DNA of 64,000 bases. It comes from Spirochaetota bacterium. GTDB taxonomy: Bacteria; Spirochaetota; UBA4802; JAGODF01. The notes under the pieces were generated by a model, which was given only the letters and a program-made list of their open reading frames with translations, ran no database searches and was not told the origin of the DNA. The position numbers and the translations under genes were made by a program. Of the stretch, positions 15,981 to 26,998 are shown one piece after another. How positions within the stretch are numbered: the stretch's first letter is position 1; every line of letters begins with the position of its first letter. The stretch is taken from assembly GCA_029974015.1 (NCBI GenBank), contig JARKUF010000010.1, positions 62,001 through 126,000 of the forward strand. Direction: 5' to 3'.

Positions 15981-18900
15981 ATGAAAACGCATGATACTTT
16001 CAAATTCAACATTCTTTCATTACTTCTGGCATGCCTTATGGCCTTTTCCGCATTTGGATGCATGGGGTCCGGCCATGAGGGCGACACCGAGCCTCCGGTG
16101 ATTGTGAACATGGCGCCCGAAAATCAGGACACGGATGTGCCGGTGAATGCGCATATCAATGTCGTTTTCAGCAAAAGCGTAATCAATATTTCCGCGCAAA
16201 GCTTCTATCTTGAACGCGTCGGCACATTCGGGAATGTTGCGACAACGGTTGCCTACGACGATTCGACCCGCACCGCGACCCTCATTCCAACAGAAGCGTT
16301 GGATTGGGATTCCATTTACGCAGTGACCATCACCAGTGAGGTGAGAAGCCGCTCCGGCGTAGCGCTTGAGCCCGCATCATGGGTGTTCATCACTTCCACA
16401 GAAGAGGATTCGGTCCCGCCCTCAATAGAAGAACGCAGTCCGGACCAGAGCAATTATGTGCCGATCGACACGGATATATATGTTGTATTCAGCGAAAGAG
16501 TGAACAAAGTGGGAAAAAGCACTTTCTTCATAAAGGAAAATGATACGGGTCCTCCGCTGCCAGCAACGGTAACATATAATCCCGATACTGGAAAGGCCGC
16601 CCTTTCGGCCGGAACTCTGAAGGAGTGGACAATCTACACTGTTACCCTCACCGATGCCATTACGGACATAGCAGGCAACAGCCTTCCGCTTACCAAGTGG
16701 ACCTTTACCACAGAAGATACGACTGACCCTACTATTGTTTCGCGTTATCCCGAAGAAGACCAGGACAATGTATCCACCAATGCCGAGATAAGCGTTACAT
16801 TCAGCGAGTCGATGAAAAGCTATACCATACATAACAACAGCGCAAATTTTAAATTGGAAAAAAATGATGCCGGCAATTGGGTTGCCGTCGATGCGTCAGT
16901 CATATACAACGATGCCACAAGAACCGCGGTGCTGTATCCCGCCGGTGAATTGTCCATAAGTACGGAGTATCAAGTGACCTTATCCGGGGAGATACGCGAT
17001 TTGGCGCATAATGCCCTCACCGGCACTCTTCAGTGGACCTTCACGACTTCTGCGATATCCGATCCGACCCCGCCGGAAGTTACGTTGAAAGACCCCGATA
17101 GCGGGGAAACGAATGTTCCTACGAATAAGACCATTAAAATCGTTTTCGATGAATACGTGCGGCAAGTGGGTCAAACGAGCTTCATTTTAGAGCGTGTGTT
17201 GGATTCAAAAAAAATTGATGGGAATGTCGTCTATACGCAGTCGACAAGAACAGCGACATTTACGCCGCTGAATACCCTGGAAGAAGGTGTGCTGTACCGC
17301 ATTCGGCTTACCGGCGACATTGAAGATATGAACGGCAACGCGCTTGTGCCCATAAGCTGGACCTTCACCACAGCCGATACCACAATTCCATTTGTGATTT
17401 CTCACCATCCAGGAGACGGAGTGGCAAACGTGGGCGTCAATACCAATATAACGGCAGTATTCAGCGAAAGCGTCGGCGACGTGAATGCGGCGAGCTTCAC
17501 GGTGAAGAACCTCTCAACCGGTACAAAGGTCGACGGTGAGGCGAGCTATAATGCCGCAACAAAAGCCGCAACATTCGACCCGGACGGCAATCTGGCCTAC
17601 GACAGCGAATTTGAAGTGACGCTCACGGATGATATTAAAGACGATGCAGGCAATAGGCTGAATGTAACAAAGTGGAATTTCCAGACGGGAATCGAGCCCG
17701 ATACCACGCCGCCCACGGTGGTTTCGCCCACTTATCCCGACCATCAAAATCCGCAGGCAAATGTTCCCGTTTCGGCAACGGTTTCAATTTTCTTCAGCGA
17801 GCCCGTAAGCGGTGTAGGGCCGGGGACCGTGATGCTCTACAAGGGCGACAAAAACGGCACGCTTGTTGCCTCTACAGTCACATTCGATCCGGTGGCAAAA
17901 AACGCACAGATATTGCCTAACAACTATATGGACTACAGCAGTGTGTACACAGTGGTTGTAAAAGGCGGCCCTACTACCGAGATTAAAGACGCTGCAGGCA
18001 ATAAAGTAGCTTCAGATATTGAGTGGTCGTTTACGACCGTAGCTGATACTACAAGCCCCTATGTCACCTACCGCACACCCACGCCTGGGACCCCGGACAT
18101 TCCGGGAAACGCGGTTTCCGTCACGGTATTTTTCAGCGAGCAGGTCGAGAACGTCACGAAATCTTCTTTTATGCTTACACGGAATTTTGGCGCCCATGAT
18201 GTAGTTGATGCGGATGTGGAATACCACTACGATGCGGGCACCAATACCGCCAGCGCCACTCTCACTCCAAAGGATAACGTGGAGGCGACCGGCGAATACA
18301 AAGTGGTCCTCACCGATTCCATCAACGATATTTCCGCAAATAAAAACAAGCTGATACCAATATCCGATTGGACCTTTTCTATAACCGCGCTTGACGAAGA
18401 GGCACCCACTGCCGTAAACAGGGTCCCCGCGCCGGGCGCTGTCAACTGGATAAATAAAAAAGTGACGGTGATTTTCAGCGAGGACGTTAAAGGCGTTTCG
18501 GGAAATTCCTTCTATGTTGAAGACGAAAGCAAAAATAAGATACCGGCGAGCGTGACCTATTCACAGGGCCTCTTAACGGCAGAACTGGTGCTGACAGGCG
18601 GGTTTGAATACGAAAAAACCTACACTGCATATCTCACAGGTGCGATTGTGGACCGGGCAAACAACCCCTTTTCTCCGATCTCATGGTCGTTCTCAACTCC
18701 GGCGGATACTGTCGCGCCCACAGTGACGAGCGTCTATCCGCCTCCGGGGCAACAGAACTTCCAGGTGAACGAGTCTATTTACGCGACATTCTCGGAAGAT
18801 ATTCAGGGCTATAGTACTTCAACCTTCTACCTTGAGCCTGCTGCAAGCGCGAATATCACATACGATCCGCAAGAGCACAAGCTTACGCTTACGCCCACTT

Positions 18901-20900
18901 CCAACCTGGCAGGCGAAACTACGTATACGGTGCACATCACCACGGGCATAAAAGATAAAGCCAAGGTCCCGAATTCCCTTGCGGGCGAATACACCTGGCA
19001 ATTCAAGACCATTGAGGTGCCGGATACCACGCCGCCCGCGATTGTGGACGGATCGAAATCCCCCGGAAAGGACGCAACAGGGGTGAAGCTCGATGCGAAT
19101 GTTTCAATGCAATTCACCGAGCATGTGGTGAATGCCACGTCGAAAATAACCCTGCTTAAAGGGACGACCCCAGTTTCGGCGGCCGTATCGTACAATCCTG
19201 CAACATTTGTAGCTACGCTTAATCCCGATGACGACCTTATACAAAATACGGTATACACGGTCAAAGTTCTTGGCGGCCCTACAGGCATTAAGGATGCCGC
19301 AAATAATCATATGGAAAATACCGTTGAATGGTCTTTTACCACAGAACAGGATACCACCCCGCCGACCATAATTGAGCGCTATCCGGCGCCCGGTGCAACA
19401 GGCGTGCCGCTTAAACCGACAGTGACGGTGAAATTCAGCGAACCGGTAACCGGAGTTAGCAAAGCTTCCTTCTACTTTACTTCCGGAGTCAGCGTGTATT
19501 ATGTATTATATGATGAAGCTACCAGGACCGCAACGCTCACGCCGGGCGGCAATTTGGCCAACAGCACGCAATATGAGGTGAATCTCACAAATGCCATAAA
19601 GGACAGGGCGAACAATTCGCTCACGGCCGCGAAGTGGAGTTTTACAACCAACGCGCTGCCAGTGGTGACAAATATCGAAACATCTTCGAACGGTAAAGAT
19701 TATACGACGCGCGCGGACAACGCGACAGGTGTACCACATGATACGAAATATATTCGCATCACCTTTAATCGCGCGATGGATACTCAGAAGAGCTGGTTTG
19801 AACTCTATGAGGGCGCTTCAGAAACAAACACCCCCTCGCCTGCTTCGCCCGGTATTGGCGAATGGTCCGACGAAAAAAATATAATTACTTATCCAATTGT
19901 TGGCAAGTTTAAAGGGGGTACCGCCTGCCAGGCCAGGCTGTACGGATGGGGCGGCACGTTTAAAGACCCCGACGGCAATGAAATAAACAAAGCCACGTAT
20001 CTGAACGACGGCATATTCAATTTCACCACCGCGGTAGATTCGGCAAACCCGGTCGTCGTATCCACTATTCCAAAAGACGGCGCGACCAATGTGGGCAGAA
20101 ATATAGGCAAAATCGTGATTCGCTTCAATGAAATGATGAATCAGACCCGGGGTTCAACTATTACATTGTCTCCTTCCATCTCTGCGACAAGAGCAGGGTG
20201 GATTGACGGAGGGCGGACGGTTGTATTCACCTTTGGACAGCTTCAGGCTTCCACTCCATATACTGTCACGCTAAATAGCGGATCTAGTAACAGTTTCCGG
20301 GATCTCTCAGGAAATAATGCATCCGCCCCTTTATCTTTTAGCTTCACCACCGGTTCATCTACAGGTTCTACCACAGTGTTAGACGAAAGTTTTGAAGACT
20401 ACACGGAGCCCAATTTTCTCTATTTGAAAAATGTGTCGAACGACTCCGGCGTAGACTGGGAGCGAGTAACCATGGAACGAGCGGGTAATGGCAGCTCAAT
20501 AAACCCGCAACACGGCTCGTACATGGCGAAGGCGGCATCCTGGCTATGGGAGCCCGCATCGTACAGCAATGTGGAGCTCATTAGCCCGCTATCGTTTTCA
20601 ACGCAGGGAAGCTATATTTTAGAGTTTTCCATGTTTCATGAACAGCTCTACAATCAAATAGACAGGCTCGAAATCTACGGAAGCACCGATGGCACAAACT
20701 ATGTTCCCTTACAGGGAGGGGCCTTAGATGCCGCCTTCCGATACGATTTTTCGCTCGGCGGCCCGTCGTGGAAAACCCACTATGTGGATTTGTCCGATTA
20801 CTCCGGGCATGGTACGGTGTATCTGCGGTTGAAGGCGATTTCCTCGGGAGATTTGGGCGGGAATGTCATAATCGACAGTCTCAAGGTCACCCGGTATTGA
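15981..20900 (+). CDS. Giant lipoprotein with thirteen Big_5 (SbsA-type) Ig-like repeats and a C-terminal jelly-roll
   Basis: This 1639-residue protein has a lipoprotein signal (AFSAFGC). It carries about thirteen tandem Ig-like domains of roughly 100 residues, each opening with a D-T-x-P-P-like block and containing VFSE, YTVTLT-D and W-F-T-T blocks (the Bacterial Ig-like SbsA/Big_5 family). After residue about 1470 comes a galactose-binding or MAM-like jelly roll (DESFEDY, ISPLSFST, YLRLKAISSGDLGGN), typical of adhesins and surface enzymes. It should be a long rod anchored in the outer membrane. ATG 15981, preceded by GGAGG, is preferred to ATG 15966. The next giant gene follows after 11 bases. 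Confidence 0.88.
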   Translation: MKTHDTFKFNILSLLLACLMAFSAFGCMGSGHEGDTEPPVIVNMAPENQDTDVPVNAHINVVFSKSVINISAQSFYLERVGTFGNVATTVAYDDSTRTATLIPTEALDWDSIYAVTITSEVRSRSGVALEPASWVFITSTEEDSVPPSIEERSPDQSNYVPIDTDIYVVFSERVNKVGKSTFFIKENDTGPPLPATVTYNPDTGKAALSAGTLKEWTIYTVTLTDAITDIAGNSLPLTKWTFTTEDTTDPTIVSRYPEEDQDNVSTNAEISVTFSESMKSYTIHNNSANFKLEKNDAGNWVAVDASVIYNDATRTAVLYPAGELSISTEYQVTLSGEIRDLAHNALTGTLQWTFTTSAISDPTPPEVTLKDPDSGETNVPTNKTIKIVFDEYVRQVGQTSFILERVLDSKKIDGNVVYTQSTRTATFTPLNTLEEGVLYRIRLTGDIEDMNGNALVPISWTFTTADTTIPFVISHHPGDGVANVGVNTNITAVFSESVGDVNAASFTVKNLSTGTKVDGEASYNAATKAATFDPDGNLAYDSEFEVTLTDDIKDDAGNRLNVTKWNFQTGIEPDTTPPTVVSPTYPDHQNPQANVPVSATVSIFFSEPVSGVGPGTVMLYKGDKNGTLVASTVTFDPVAKNAQILPNNYMDYSSVYTVVVKGGPTTEIKDAAGNKVASDIEWSFTTVADTTSPYVTYRTPTPGTPDIPGNAVSVTVFFSEQVENVTKSSFMLTRNFGAHDVVDADVEYHYDAGTNTASATLTPKDNVEATGEYKVVLTDSINDISANKNKLIPISDWTFSITALDEEAPTAVNRVPAPGAVNWINKKVTVIFSEDVKGVSGNSFYVEDESKNKIPASVTYSQGLLTAELVLTGGFEYEKTYTAYLTGAIVDRANNPFSPISWSFSTPADTVAPTVTSVYPPPGQQNFQVNESIYATFSEDIQGYSTSTFYLEPAASANITYDPQEHKLTLTPTSNLAGETTYTVHITTGIKDKAKVPNSLAGEYTWQFKTIEVPDTTPPAIVDGSKSPGKDATGVKLDANVSMQFTEHVVNATSKITLLKGTTPVSAAVSYNPATFVATLNPDDDLIQNTVYTVKVLGGPTGIKDAANNHMENTVEWSFTTEQDTTPPTIIERYPAPGATGVPLKPTVTVKFSEPVTGVSKASFYFTSGVSVYYVLYDEATRTATLTPGGNLANSTQYEVNLTNAIKDRANNSLTAAKWSFTTNALPVVTNIETSSNGKDYTTRADNATGVPHDTKYIRITFNRAMDTQKSWFELYEGASETNTPSPASPGIGEWSDEKNIITYPIVGKFKGGTACQARLYGWGGTFKDPDGNEINKATYLNDGIFNFTTAVDSANPVVVSTIPKDGATNVGRNIGKIVIRFNEMMNQTRGSTITLSPSISATRAGWIDGGRTVVFTFGQLQASTPYTVTLNSGSSNSFRDLSGNNASAPLSFSFTTGSSTGSTTVLDESFEDYTEPNFLYLKNVSNDSGVDWERVTMERAGNGSSINPQHGSYMAKAASWLWEPASYSNVELISPLSFSTQGSYILEFSMFHEQLYNQIDRLEIYGSTDGTNYVPLQGGALDAAFRYDFSLGGPSWKTHYVDLSDYSGHGTVYLRLKAISSGDLGGNVIIDSLKVTRY

Positions 20901-20911
20901 GGAGGTGTGAG

Positions 20912-23900
20912 ATGAAAACCATGGCAATAAAATATTTCATCCATAATAAAATAGTAAATTTGATATCCGTCGTTGCGCAAGTTCTATGCATCGCTTTTGC
21001 CGCGGGATTTTTATTAAGCTGCAGCGGCGACGCTTTTCACCAATACGAAGTTAACAGAGGCGATCACAGCGTTCCCTATGTTCCCGATACGGTTGCCCCT
21101 TCGGTGGTTTCGGCTGTAGCGACGGCCAAAGATACGCTGGTGGTGACCTTCAGCGAAGAAGTGGACGAAAACACCGCGACCGAGAGCGCCAACTATCATG
21201 TGCAGGGGCGAAACAGAGTGAATGTTCTTGCCGACTCCGCGCCGGTGCTTGACTCCGACAAAAAAACCGTCACGCTCACGCTATCCACGGGCCTTACCTA
21301 CGGCATGCATCATGGCGAAGAATACACGCTTCTGGTCCAGCGGGTGAAAGATCTTGATGGTAACGCGATTTTAAATTCGTTTGCAAGTTTTATAGGACGA
21401 GGTTCGGTTGTTGCGGAAGTCTGGCGCGACGAAGACAAGCTTCCCGAAACATCGCCCTATCCCGCATTTTCTTCTTCCACTATCGAGTTCACCGTTAAGC
21501 TTTTCGGTGTCGTGGACGGCGGATACTCCTATTCGATCGACAATGGCGCGTTCAGCAGCGAAATCGACATGAGCGTTCCACTTACTCTTTCGGGACTTTC
21601 CGAGGGCTTCCATACCCTGAAAGTGGTGGGGAAAAACGGCGATACGGACGAGTGGCAGGAAATCAACCAGGCGACCGTGGTCCAGTTTCTGGTTGATACC
21701 ATACCGCCGACGGCAACGCTTGACCGCACGCCTGCAACGGTAACGACATCGAGGGATATTGCAATAATGGTCGGGGGCGATGACGTACGGTCCTACACCT
21801 ACCGCATCAATGGCGATTCTGAAAGCGGTCCATTCGCACCCGGACAGGCAATTGTGAAAGAAAAACTTCCCGATGGGTATTATACACTCTATGCATGGGG
21901 GATTGACGGGGCAGGTAACAAACAGGCAAATCCGACGACATATAGCTGGACCATTGCCAATAATAAGCCTGTCGCGGTGCTCTCAAACAAGCCCGACCGC
22001 TTTACCCGTCTTCGCTCCGCTACCATCCTGGTCGGCGGTACGGACGTGTACTATTACAGATATCAGATTAATGGCGGCTCATGGAGCGGGTATGAATCGA
22101 TTGATGCGAAAATCAAGCTGAAGAACCTGCCCGACGGCGATTACACGATCAAAGTCATCGGAGCGTTAAGAAATGGCGATCCGGGTTCCGAAGGGCCCGA
22201 AGTAAGCTATACCTGGACCGTCGACAACGTGGCTCCCGAGTGTACTATTACAAATTTGCCCCAGGAGCCGTACAATTTTAACCTCGACCCGCATCCAGAT
22301 GCGACCTATACCAATTCCACCAAAACGAACATCATTGTGGAAAACGCAAGCGGCGATACTGTTGGATACCGCTACAGGCTTATCGTTAATGGCAGCCCAG
22401 GCGGGCTGAGCGGGAATTTTTCTCTAACAACGCCCATTGAACTAAATTCATTGGCAGACGGAACCTATGAGATTCGTGTGATGGCGGTCGATGCGGCAGG
22501 AAATGTCCAGAGCGAGGAAAATGCCACCACTTATAAATGGAACATTGATACCACAGCGCCTAAGGCGACTCTTGCGAATTTGCCGCACGTGAATACGTAC
22601 ATTCCAAACATTAATGTCGGAGTTGGCCCTTCCGGGATCATATCATATAAATACATACTTGAGGGCGCCACATGGTCGAGTGAAATTCCCTATACCACAA
22701 ACATTGCGCGGAGTAATCTTACCGACGGCACCTATACCCTTTCCGTTATTGCCCGCGATGAAGCCGGCAACTGGCAAAGCATGCAGGACCCCACACGGCA
22801 TGTGTGGACGGTTGATACCGTCCCGCCTTCCGTGTCTCTCACCAATAAACCTGCGCCGGTGACAAATGTGCACACGGCGGATTTCAATGCGGGCGGCGCT
22901 GGAGTTGTCCGCTACCGATTTAAAGTAAACGGCGGAAATTGGAGCGCGGAATACGACCGCTATCAGTATTCCCGCATTCCCATTGAGGGTTATTCCGGCC
23001 TCACCTATCCGCTTCCCGAGGGGGTCTACACCATTGAAGTCAGGGGAGTGGATTTAGCGGGCAACTGGCAGGCCACGCCAACCACTTATTCCTGGACAGT
23101 GACCGATACCGTCCCGACAGCGGTGCTTGAAAATACCCCGTCGGCGATGACAAATAACGATTCAATCAATATCTCCGTAACTGGTATTGAATTTTATAAG
23201 TACAGACTCGATAGCGGCTTATGGTCGGATGAAATTGATAGCTCAATTCCAATAAGCAAATCAAATCTATCGGAAGGGCCGCATACGCTTCTGGTTGTCG
23301 GCAAACAGGGACTTGTATGGCAGGGCACCGATCAGGCGACCCGCTGCGATTGGACAATCGATAAAACTGCGCCTCTTGCCGAGCTTTCGAACAGGCCGCC
23401 GAGCATAACCAGCAGCACTAATGCCTCTTTTAAAGTGGGCGGTGTGGGTGTTATTGCCTATAAATATTCTTTAGACAACCCGGACCCGCGCGGCAGTTCC
23501 GAAGTGCTGTTATCAACCGATGATACGGTCGATATTACAGGCCTCGGCCACGGTCCGCACACCCTGTATGTTATCGCGCGCGATGATGCAGGCAACTGGC
23601 AGGATTACAATAGCCCAACAACGCATACCTGGACGGTGAACACTTCCGTTCCCTCGGCCCAGTTTGTTCCGGGCACATTGCCCGCAAATCCCACAGCGAA
23701 CACGAATATTTCCATCAGTGTGGGCGGAAGCGGCGTGGTGGCGTACAAGTACAAGCTCGATTCCGGAAGCTACAGCGGCGAATTGACTTCCGCAACTCCG
23801 ATAACGCGCGTTGGCCTTTCAAGCGGCAGCCATACCGTCTGGGCAATAGCAAAAAACTCAGTGGGCACCTGGCAGGCGGAATTCGATGCAACGCATTACA

Positions 23901-26212
23901 CATGGGTAATAGATACCACGCCGCCGGACCCGTCCGATATAATCCTCGGAAATCTTCCCAATGACCCGACGGCTGAAACATCCATCAATGTAACCGTGAG
24001 CGGAACTGGAATCACGCATTATCAGTACAAAATAAACAATGAGGACTGGAGCGCTGATATTCCCATTACAGATCCAATTTTAAAAAGCGGCCTCATCGAC
24101 AACGAATATACTCTCTACGTGGTGGCGCGCGACGAGGTTGGCAACTGGCTGCCCCGCGGGCAGGCGAAATCGCATAGCTGGACGGTTGATACTGTAAAAC
24201 CGGTTGCGGCCCTCACCAATCGTCCGGACGACCCCACGTCCCAAAAATATGCTTCGTTCAATGTAAGCGGAACGGGAATAATCGAATACAAATACAGCTT
24301 CAACGGCTCGGCATGGAGCGGATGGTTAGACCAAAAAGATCCGATTAATTTCTCCGACCTTCCGGATGCGGTGCACACCATCCGGGTGTGCGGCCGCAAA
24401 GCGGCTGGAGAACCATTCGAGCAAAAAGAAGCCGATGCCACAGTGTACTCCTGGGAAGTTGACACCCAGCCTCCCACGGCAGTTCTTGGCAATCTTCCTT
24501 CGAACCCGACTCTGGATACTTCCATTTCAGTATCGGTGGGCGGAACGGGAGTAGTGTCGTATGAGTACACCCTGTGGAAAGAAGATAATGGCGTCTGGGT
24601 GGCTGAATCCCAGGCTGCGAACATCGTGAAGGATTTTCCAATTGTTGTGGGTTCTATGGCGCCGGGTCAGCGGAAACTTGAGGTAAAGGGAAAAGACCTT
24701 GCAGGGAATGTGCAAACAACGCCAACCAGCTATAACTGGACAATAAACCCGCCGGAGCTCATTTCACCCCGCACCTACGACGCGGGAGACACAACTACCT
24801 CGGCTCTGATTACTTTTAGCTGGGTGCGCCCCTATGGAACCGCCGATGTAAAAATTCAAATCGCTTCAGATGAAGGATTTACAAATATCGTCCATGGCGG
24901 AAGCAATGGTGCGGTCGTCGGCAATGTGGATTTATACGAATTCACGGTGACAGACACTGAAAACCAAACTTACTTTGCCCGAGTTTCAGTGAACAACGAA
25001 TCGGGGAAATCGGCAAACGATCCAAGCTGGAAAGATTGGGGTGATAAATCCAATGGAATAACGGTGACAGGCGGAGTTTTGGGGACCGTGTACAATGCGA
25101 TTTCCCTGTCAGCCATTAGCGGGGCGACTGTTGAACTTAGACGCATGGAAGACAGCTTCCTTGTTGACGACACCGTAACCGACGAAAACGGCGACTTTGC
25201 TTTTGCGAATATTCCAATTGGTTCAAACCATTACAAGCTTACTGCATCTGCAAGCGGGTATAACAACAGCGGCCGCAATAACATTACCGTAGTGCTTGGG
25301 GAAAACACAAACACCGGTATAACGTACCTGGTGCCGACGGGTGCAAGCTCTGGTACAATTAAGGGCAAGGTAATAGACGCAAATGATGCAAGTAAGTTAT
25401 CCGGGGTAAGTGTTCAAATTTACGATTATCAAAATATATTAAAAGATACAAAGACTACTGATTCAAATGGAGATTTTACCACCAAAACATTAGATGCAGG
25501 GGTTTACACCGTTAGATTTAATAAAACAAATTATTATGAACTTGCGGTGGATAATGTGGTAGTTAATGGTAACGCAGACATGGGAAGACAGGCGATATGC
25601 GCTTATCTTGTTGAACCGATGGTGCGGGCTATTGTGTTGTGGGGTCAGTACCCTAATGATTTGGATTTTCATGTGGTAGGGCCATCGGCGAAGAAAGTAA
25701 CAGAAACTTATGGAAGCGGCCCTGAGGATAGATTTCATGTGGGTTATGTTTCACCATGGCAATATAATTTCAATGAGGCAACAGGCGGTTATGAATGGAG
25801 TAACCCTGATCGTGCCGGAACAAGATCTACTACCGCATTGGTGCAGGATGTTTATTCGGGAAATCCACTAACAGGTACTGGTTACGGTCCTGAAGCTATA
25901 AACCTCTGGCGTTATGGCGGCGTTCAGTATGCCCGCGGTATTTACACCTATACCGTTAGAAATTATAGCCAAACTAACTGGTATCAAAGCCCTCAAAATA
26001 TAACATTGCGAATTTACGATTCTATGGGCATGCGCCGTGAGGTAATAATGCCAAGAGGGGCGAATTCTCCAGGTTCAACCACGCGTGACTGGAAGGCGGT
26101 TAAAATAAACATCCAGGGGAATTCACGAGCAAAGCGAACCATCATTGTTCCTTCTCAGGATGTGTTCTTCAATGCTGGCAATAATAATAATAAAGCTGGC
26201 TTTGATTGGTGA
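20912..26212 (+). CDS. Giant lipoprotein with about twelve Ig-like repeats, carboxypeptidase-regulatory domains and a DUF2135-like C-terminus
   Basis: The 1766-residue product starts with a lipoprotein signal (FLLSC). Next is one Big_5-like domain, then about twelve repeats of 90-110 residues marked by YKYKLDSG-W-S and LYVIARDEAGNWQ, and one fibronectin-like unit near residue 1300. Two carboxypeptidase-regulatory-like domains follow (TDENGDFAFANIPIG and TDSNGDFTTKTLDAGVYTV). The C-terminal domain has LWGQYPNDLDFHVVGP, which resembles DUF2135 and may bind a ligand. GGAGG lies six bases before ATG 20912. It is surely co-transcribed with the preceding giant lipoprotein and probably acts with it on the cell surface. 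The first 150 bases of the longer possible frame overlap that gene and are not coding. Confidence 0.88.
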   Translation: MKTMAIKYFIHNKIVNLISVVAQVLCIAFAAGFLLSCSGDAFHQYEVNRGDHSVPYVPDTVAPSVVSAVATAKDTLVVTFSEEVDENTATESANYHVQGRNRVNVLADSAPVLDSDKKTVTLTLSTGLTYGMHHGEEYTLLVQRVKDLDGNAILNSFASFIGRGSVVAEVWRDEDKLPETSPYPAFSSSTIEFTVKLFGVVDGGYSYSIDNGAFSSEIDMSVPLTLSGLSEGFHTLKVVGKNGDTDEWQEINQATVVQFLVDTIPPTATLDRTPATVTTSRDIAIMVGGDDVRSYTYRINGDSESGPFAPGQAIVKEKLPDGYYTLYAWGIDGAGNKQANPTTYSWTIANNKPVAVLSNKPDRFTRLRSATILVGGTDVYYYRYQINGGSWSGYESIDAKIKLKNLPDGDYTIKVIGALRNGDPGSEGPEVSYTWTVDNVAPECTITNLPQEPYNFNLDPHPDATYTNSTKTNIIVENASGDTVGYRYRLIVNGSPGGLSGNFSLTTPIELNSLADGTYEIRVMAVDAAGNVQSEENATTYKWNIDTTAPKATLANLPHVNTYIPNINVGVGPSGIISYKYILEGATWSSEIPYTTNIARSNLTDGTYTLSVIARDEAGNWQSMQDPTRHVWTVDTVPPSVSLTNKPAPVTNVHTADFNAGGAGVVRYRFKVNGGNWSAEYDRYQYSRIPIEGYSGLTYPLPEGVYTIEVRGVDLAGNWQATPTTYSWTVTDTVPTAVLENTPSAMTNNDSINISVTGIEFYKYRLDSGLWSDEIDSSIPISKSNLSEGPHTLLVVGKQGLVWQGTDQATRCDWTIDKTAPLAELSNRPPSITSSTNASFKVGGVGVIAYKYSLDNPDPRGSSEVLLSTDDTVDITGLGHGPHTLYVIARDDAGNWQDYNSPTTHTWTVNTSVPSAQFVPGTLPANPTANTNISISVGGSGVVAYKYKLDSGSYSGELTSATPITRVGLSSGSHTVWAIAKNSVGTWQAEFDATHYTWVIDTTPPDPSDIILGNLPNDPTAETSINVTVSGTGITHYQYKINNEDWSADIPITDPILKSGLIDNEYTLYVVARDEVGNWLPRGQAKSHSWTVDTVKPVAALTNRPDDPTSQKYASFNVSGTGIIEYKYSFNGSAWSGWLDQKDPINFSDLPDAVHTIRVCGRKAAGEPFEQKEADATVYSWEVDTQPPTAVLGNLPSNPTLDTSISVSVGGTGVVSYEYTLWKEDNGVWVAESQAANIVKDFPIVVGSMAPGQRKLEVKGKDLAGNVQTTPTSYNWTINPPELISPRTYDAGDTTTSALITFSWVRPYGTADVKIQIASDEGFTNIVHGGSNGAVVGNVDLYEFTVTDTENQTYFARVSVNNESGKSANDPSWKDWGDKSNGITVTGGVLGTVYNAISLSAISGATVELRRMEDSFLVDDTVTDENGDFAFANIPIGSNHYKLTASASGYNNSGRNNITVVLGENTNTGITYLVPTGASSGTIKGKVIDANDASKLSGVSVQIYDYQNILKDTKTTDSNGDFTTKTLDAGVYTVRFNKTNYYELAVDNVVVNGNADMGRQAICAYLVEPMVRAIVLWGQYPNDLDFHVVGPSAKKVTETYGSGPEDRFHVGYVSPWQYNFNEATGGYEWSNPDRAGTRSTTALVQDVYSGNPLTGTGYGPEAINLWRYGGVQYARGIYTYTVRNYSQTNWYQSPQNITLRIYDSMGMRREVIMPRGANSPGSTTRDWKAVKINIQGNSRAKRTIIVPSQDVFFNAGNNNNKAGFDW

Positions 26213-26253
26213 GAATTTATTACCGTGAATACAATGCGTTACAAGGAGGTAAT

Positions 26254-26937
26254 GTGCCGATTGACACAATAAAAAGCATGGTTCACGGGCTTTTTTTCGG
26301 AAAAAGAGCGCGGTTTTTGCTCTGCGCCTTTTTGATGCTACTTTCTTCGGAAAATCTTTTGCACTCGCAAAACGCGCCGACAGGCAAGATAGCCCCAAAA
26401 AAAGAAATAGCGGCCGAAAAGAAGCAATTTCCTGTTGAGCATCAAACCACAATTACCGGCTCCACATGGTCGGAAGTTTCAATTCTTCTTTCGGGGGGAT
26501 ATTTCCTTCCGGGAGGAAGTGAGGCGGATGTTTTGAAGCCGAGCTGGAGCGCGAAGCTCATTGTGCAGAAGAACAATATTGCGGAAACGCTTTTCGGCGG
26601 CGGAATCGACCTCTCGTATGCGAAGCTTAAGGACAGGGAATTCACGGGCGGGCAAATGACCTACGTCACCTTTTTGCCCAATGCCACGGCGACCTTTCCC
26701 CTTTTCGATGTTGTGAACGCGCAGATAAAGGGAGGGCCCGGCGTTTCGGGAATTTACTCGAAAGTGAACGGGAAGGAGGATTTTTCGCTCTCCTTTACAC
26801 TTGGGGCCGGAGGCGGTATTTTTCGAATTTTCGGAAGGCACTTCGTGCTTGGCTTTGAGGGCATGTACTACTACTATTTTCAAATTCACGCTTCATCGGC
26901 CATGGCGATTTACGGCTACACAGGGTATTATTTTTAG
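26254..26937 (+). CDS. Outer-membrane beta-barrel protein
   Basis: A protein of about 227 residues with a signal peptide (RFLLCAFLMLLSSENLLHSQ) and a short Lys/Ala-rich linker. Alternating strands then follow (SEVSILLSGGYFLPGG, GGGIDLSYAKL, FTLGAGGGIFRIFG, FVLGFEGMYYYYF), ending in an aromatic residue, as in small porin-like barrels. The start GTG 26254 follows AAGGAGG by four bases. The ATG two bases earlier is in another frame and leads to a stop after six codons. It lies 41 bases after the giant lipoprotein and so belongs to its operon. It could anchor or export the lipoproteins; this is inferred from position only. Confidence 0.7.
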   Translation: MPIDTIKSMVHGLFFGKRARFLLCAFLMLLSSENLLHSQNAPTGKIAPKKEIAAEKKQFPVEHQTTITGSTWSEVSILLSGGYFLPGGSEADVLKPSWSAKLIVQKNNIAETLFGGGIDLSYAKLKDREFTGGQMTYVTFLPNATATFPLFDVVNAQIKGGPGVSGIYSKVNGKEDFSLSFTLGAGGGIFRIFGRHFVLGFEGMYYYYFQIHASSAMAIYGYTGYYF

Positions 26938-26998
26938 GCCAATTAAGATGTCCCCTTAGAATATAGCATATCCAAACAAAATGTGGCAGGAGAAGATG

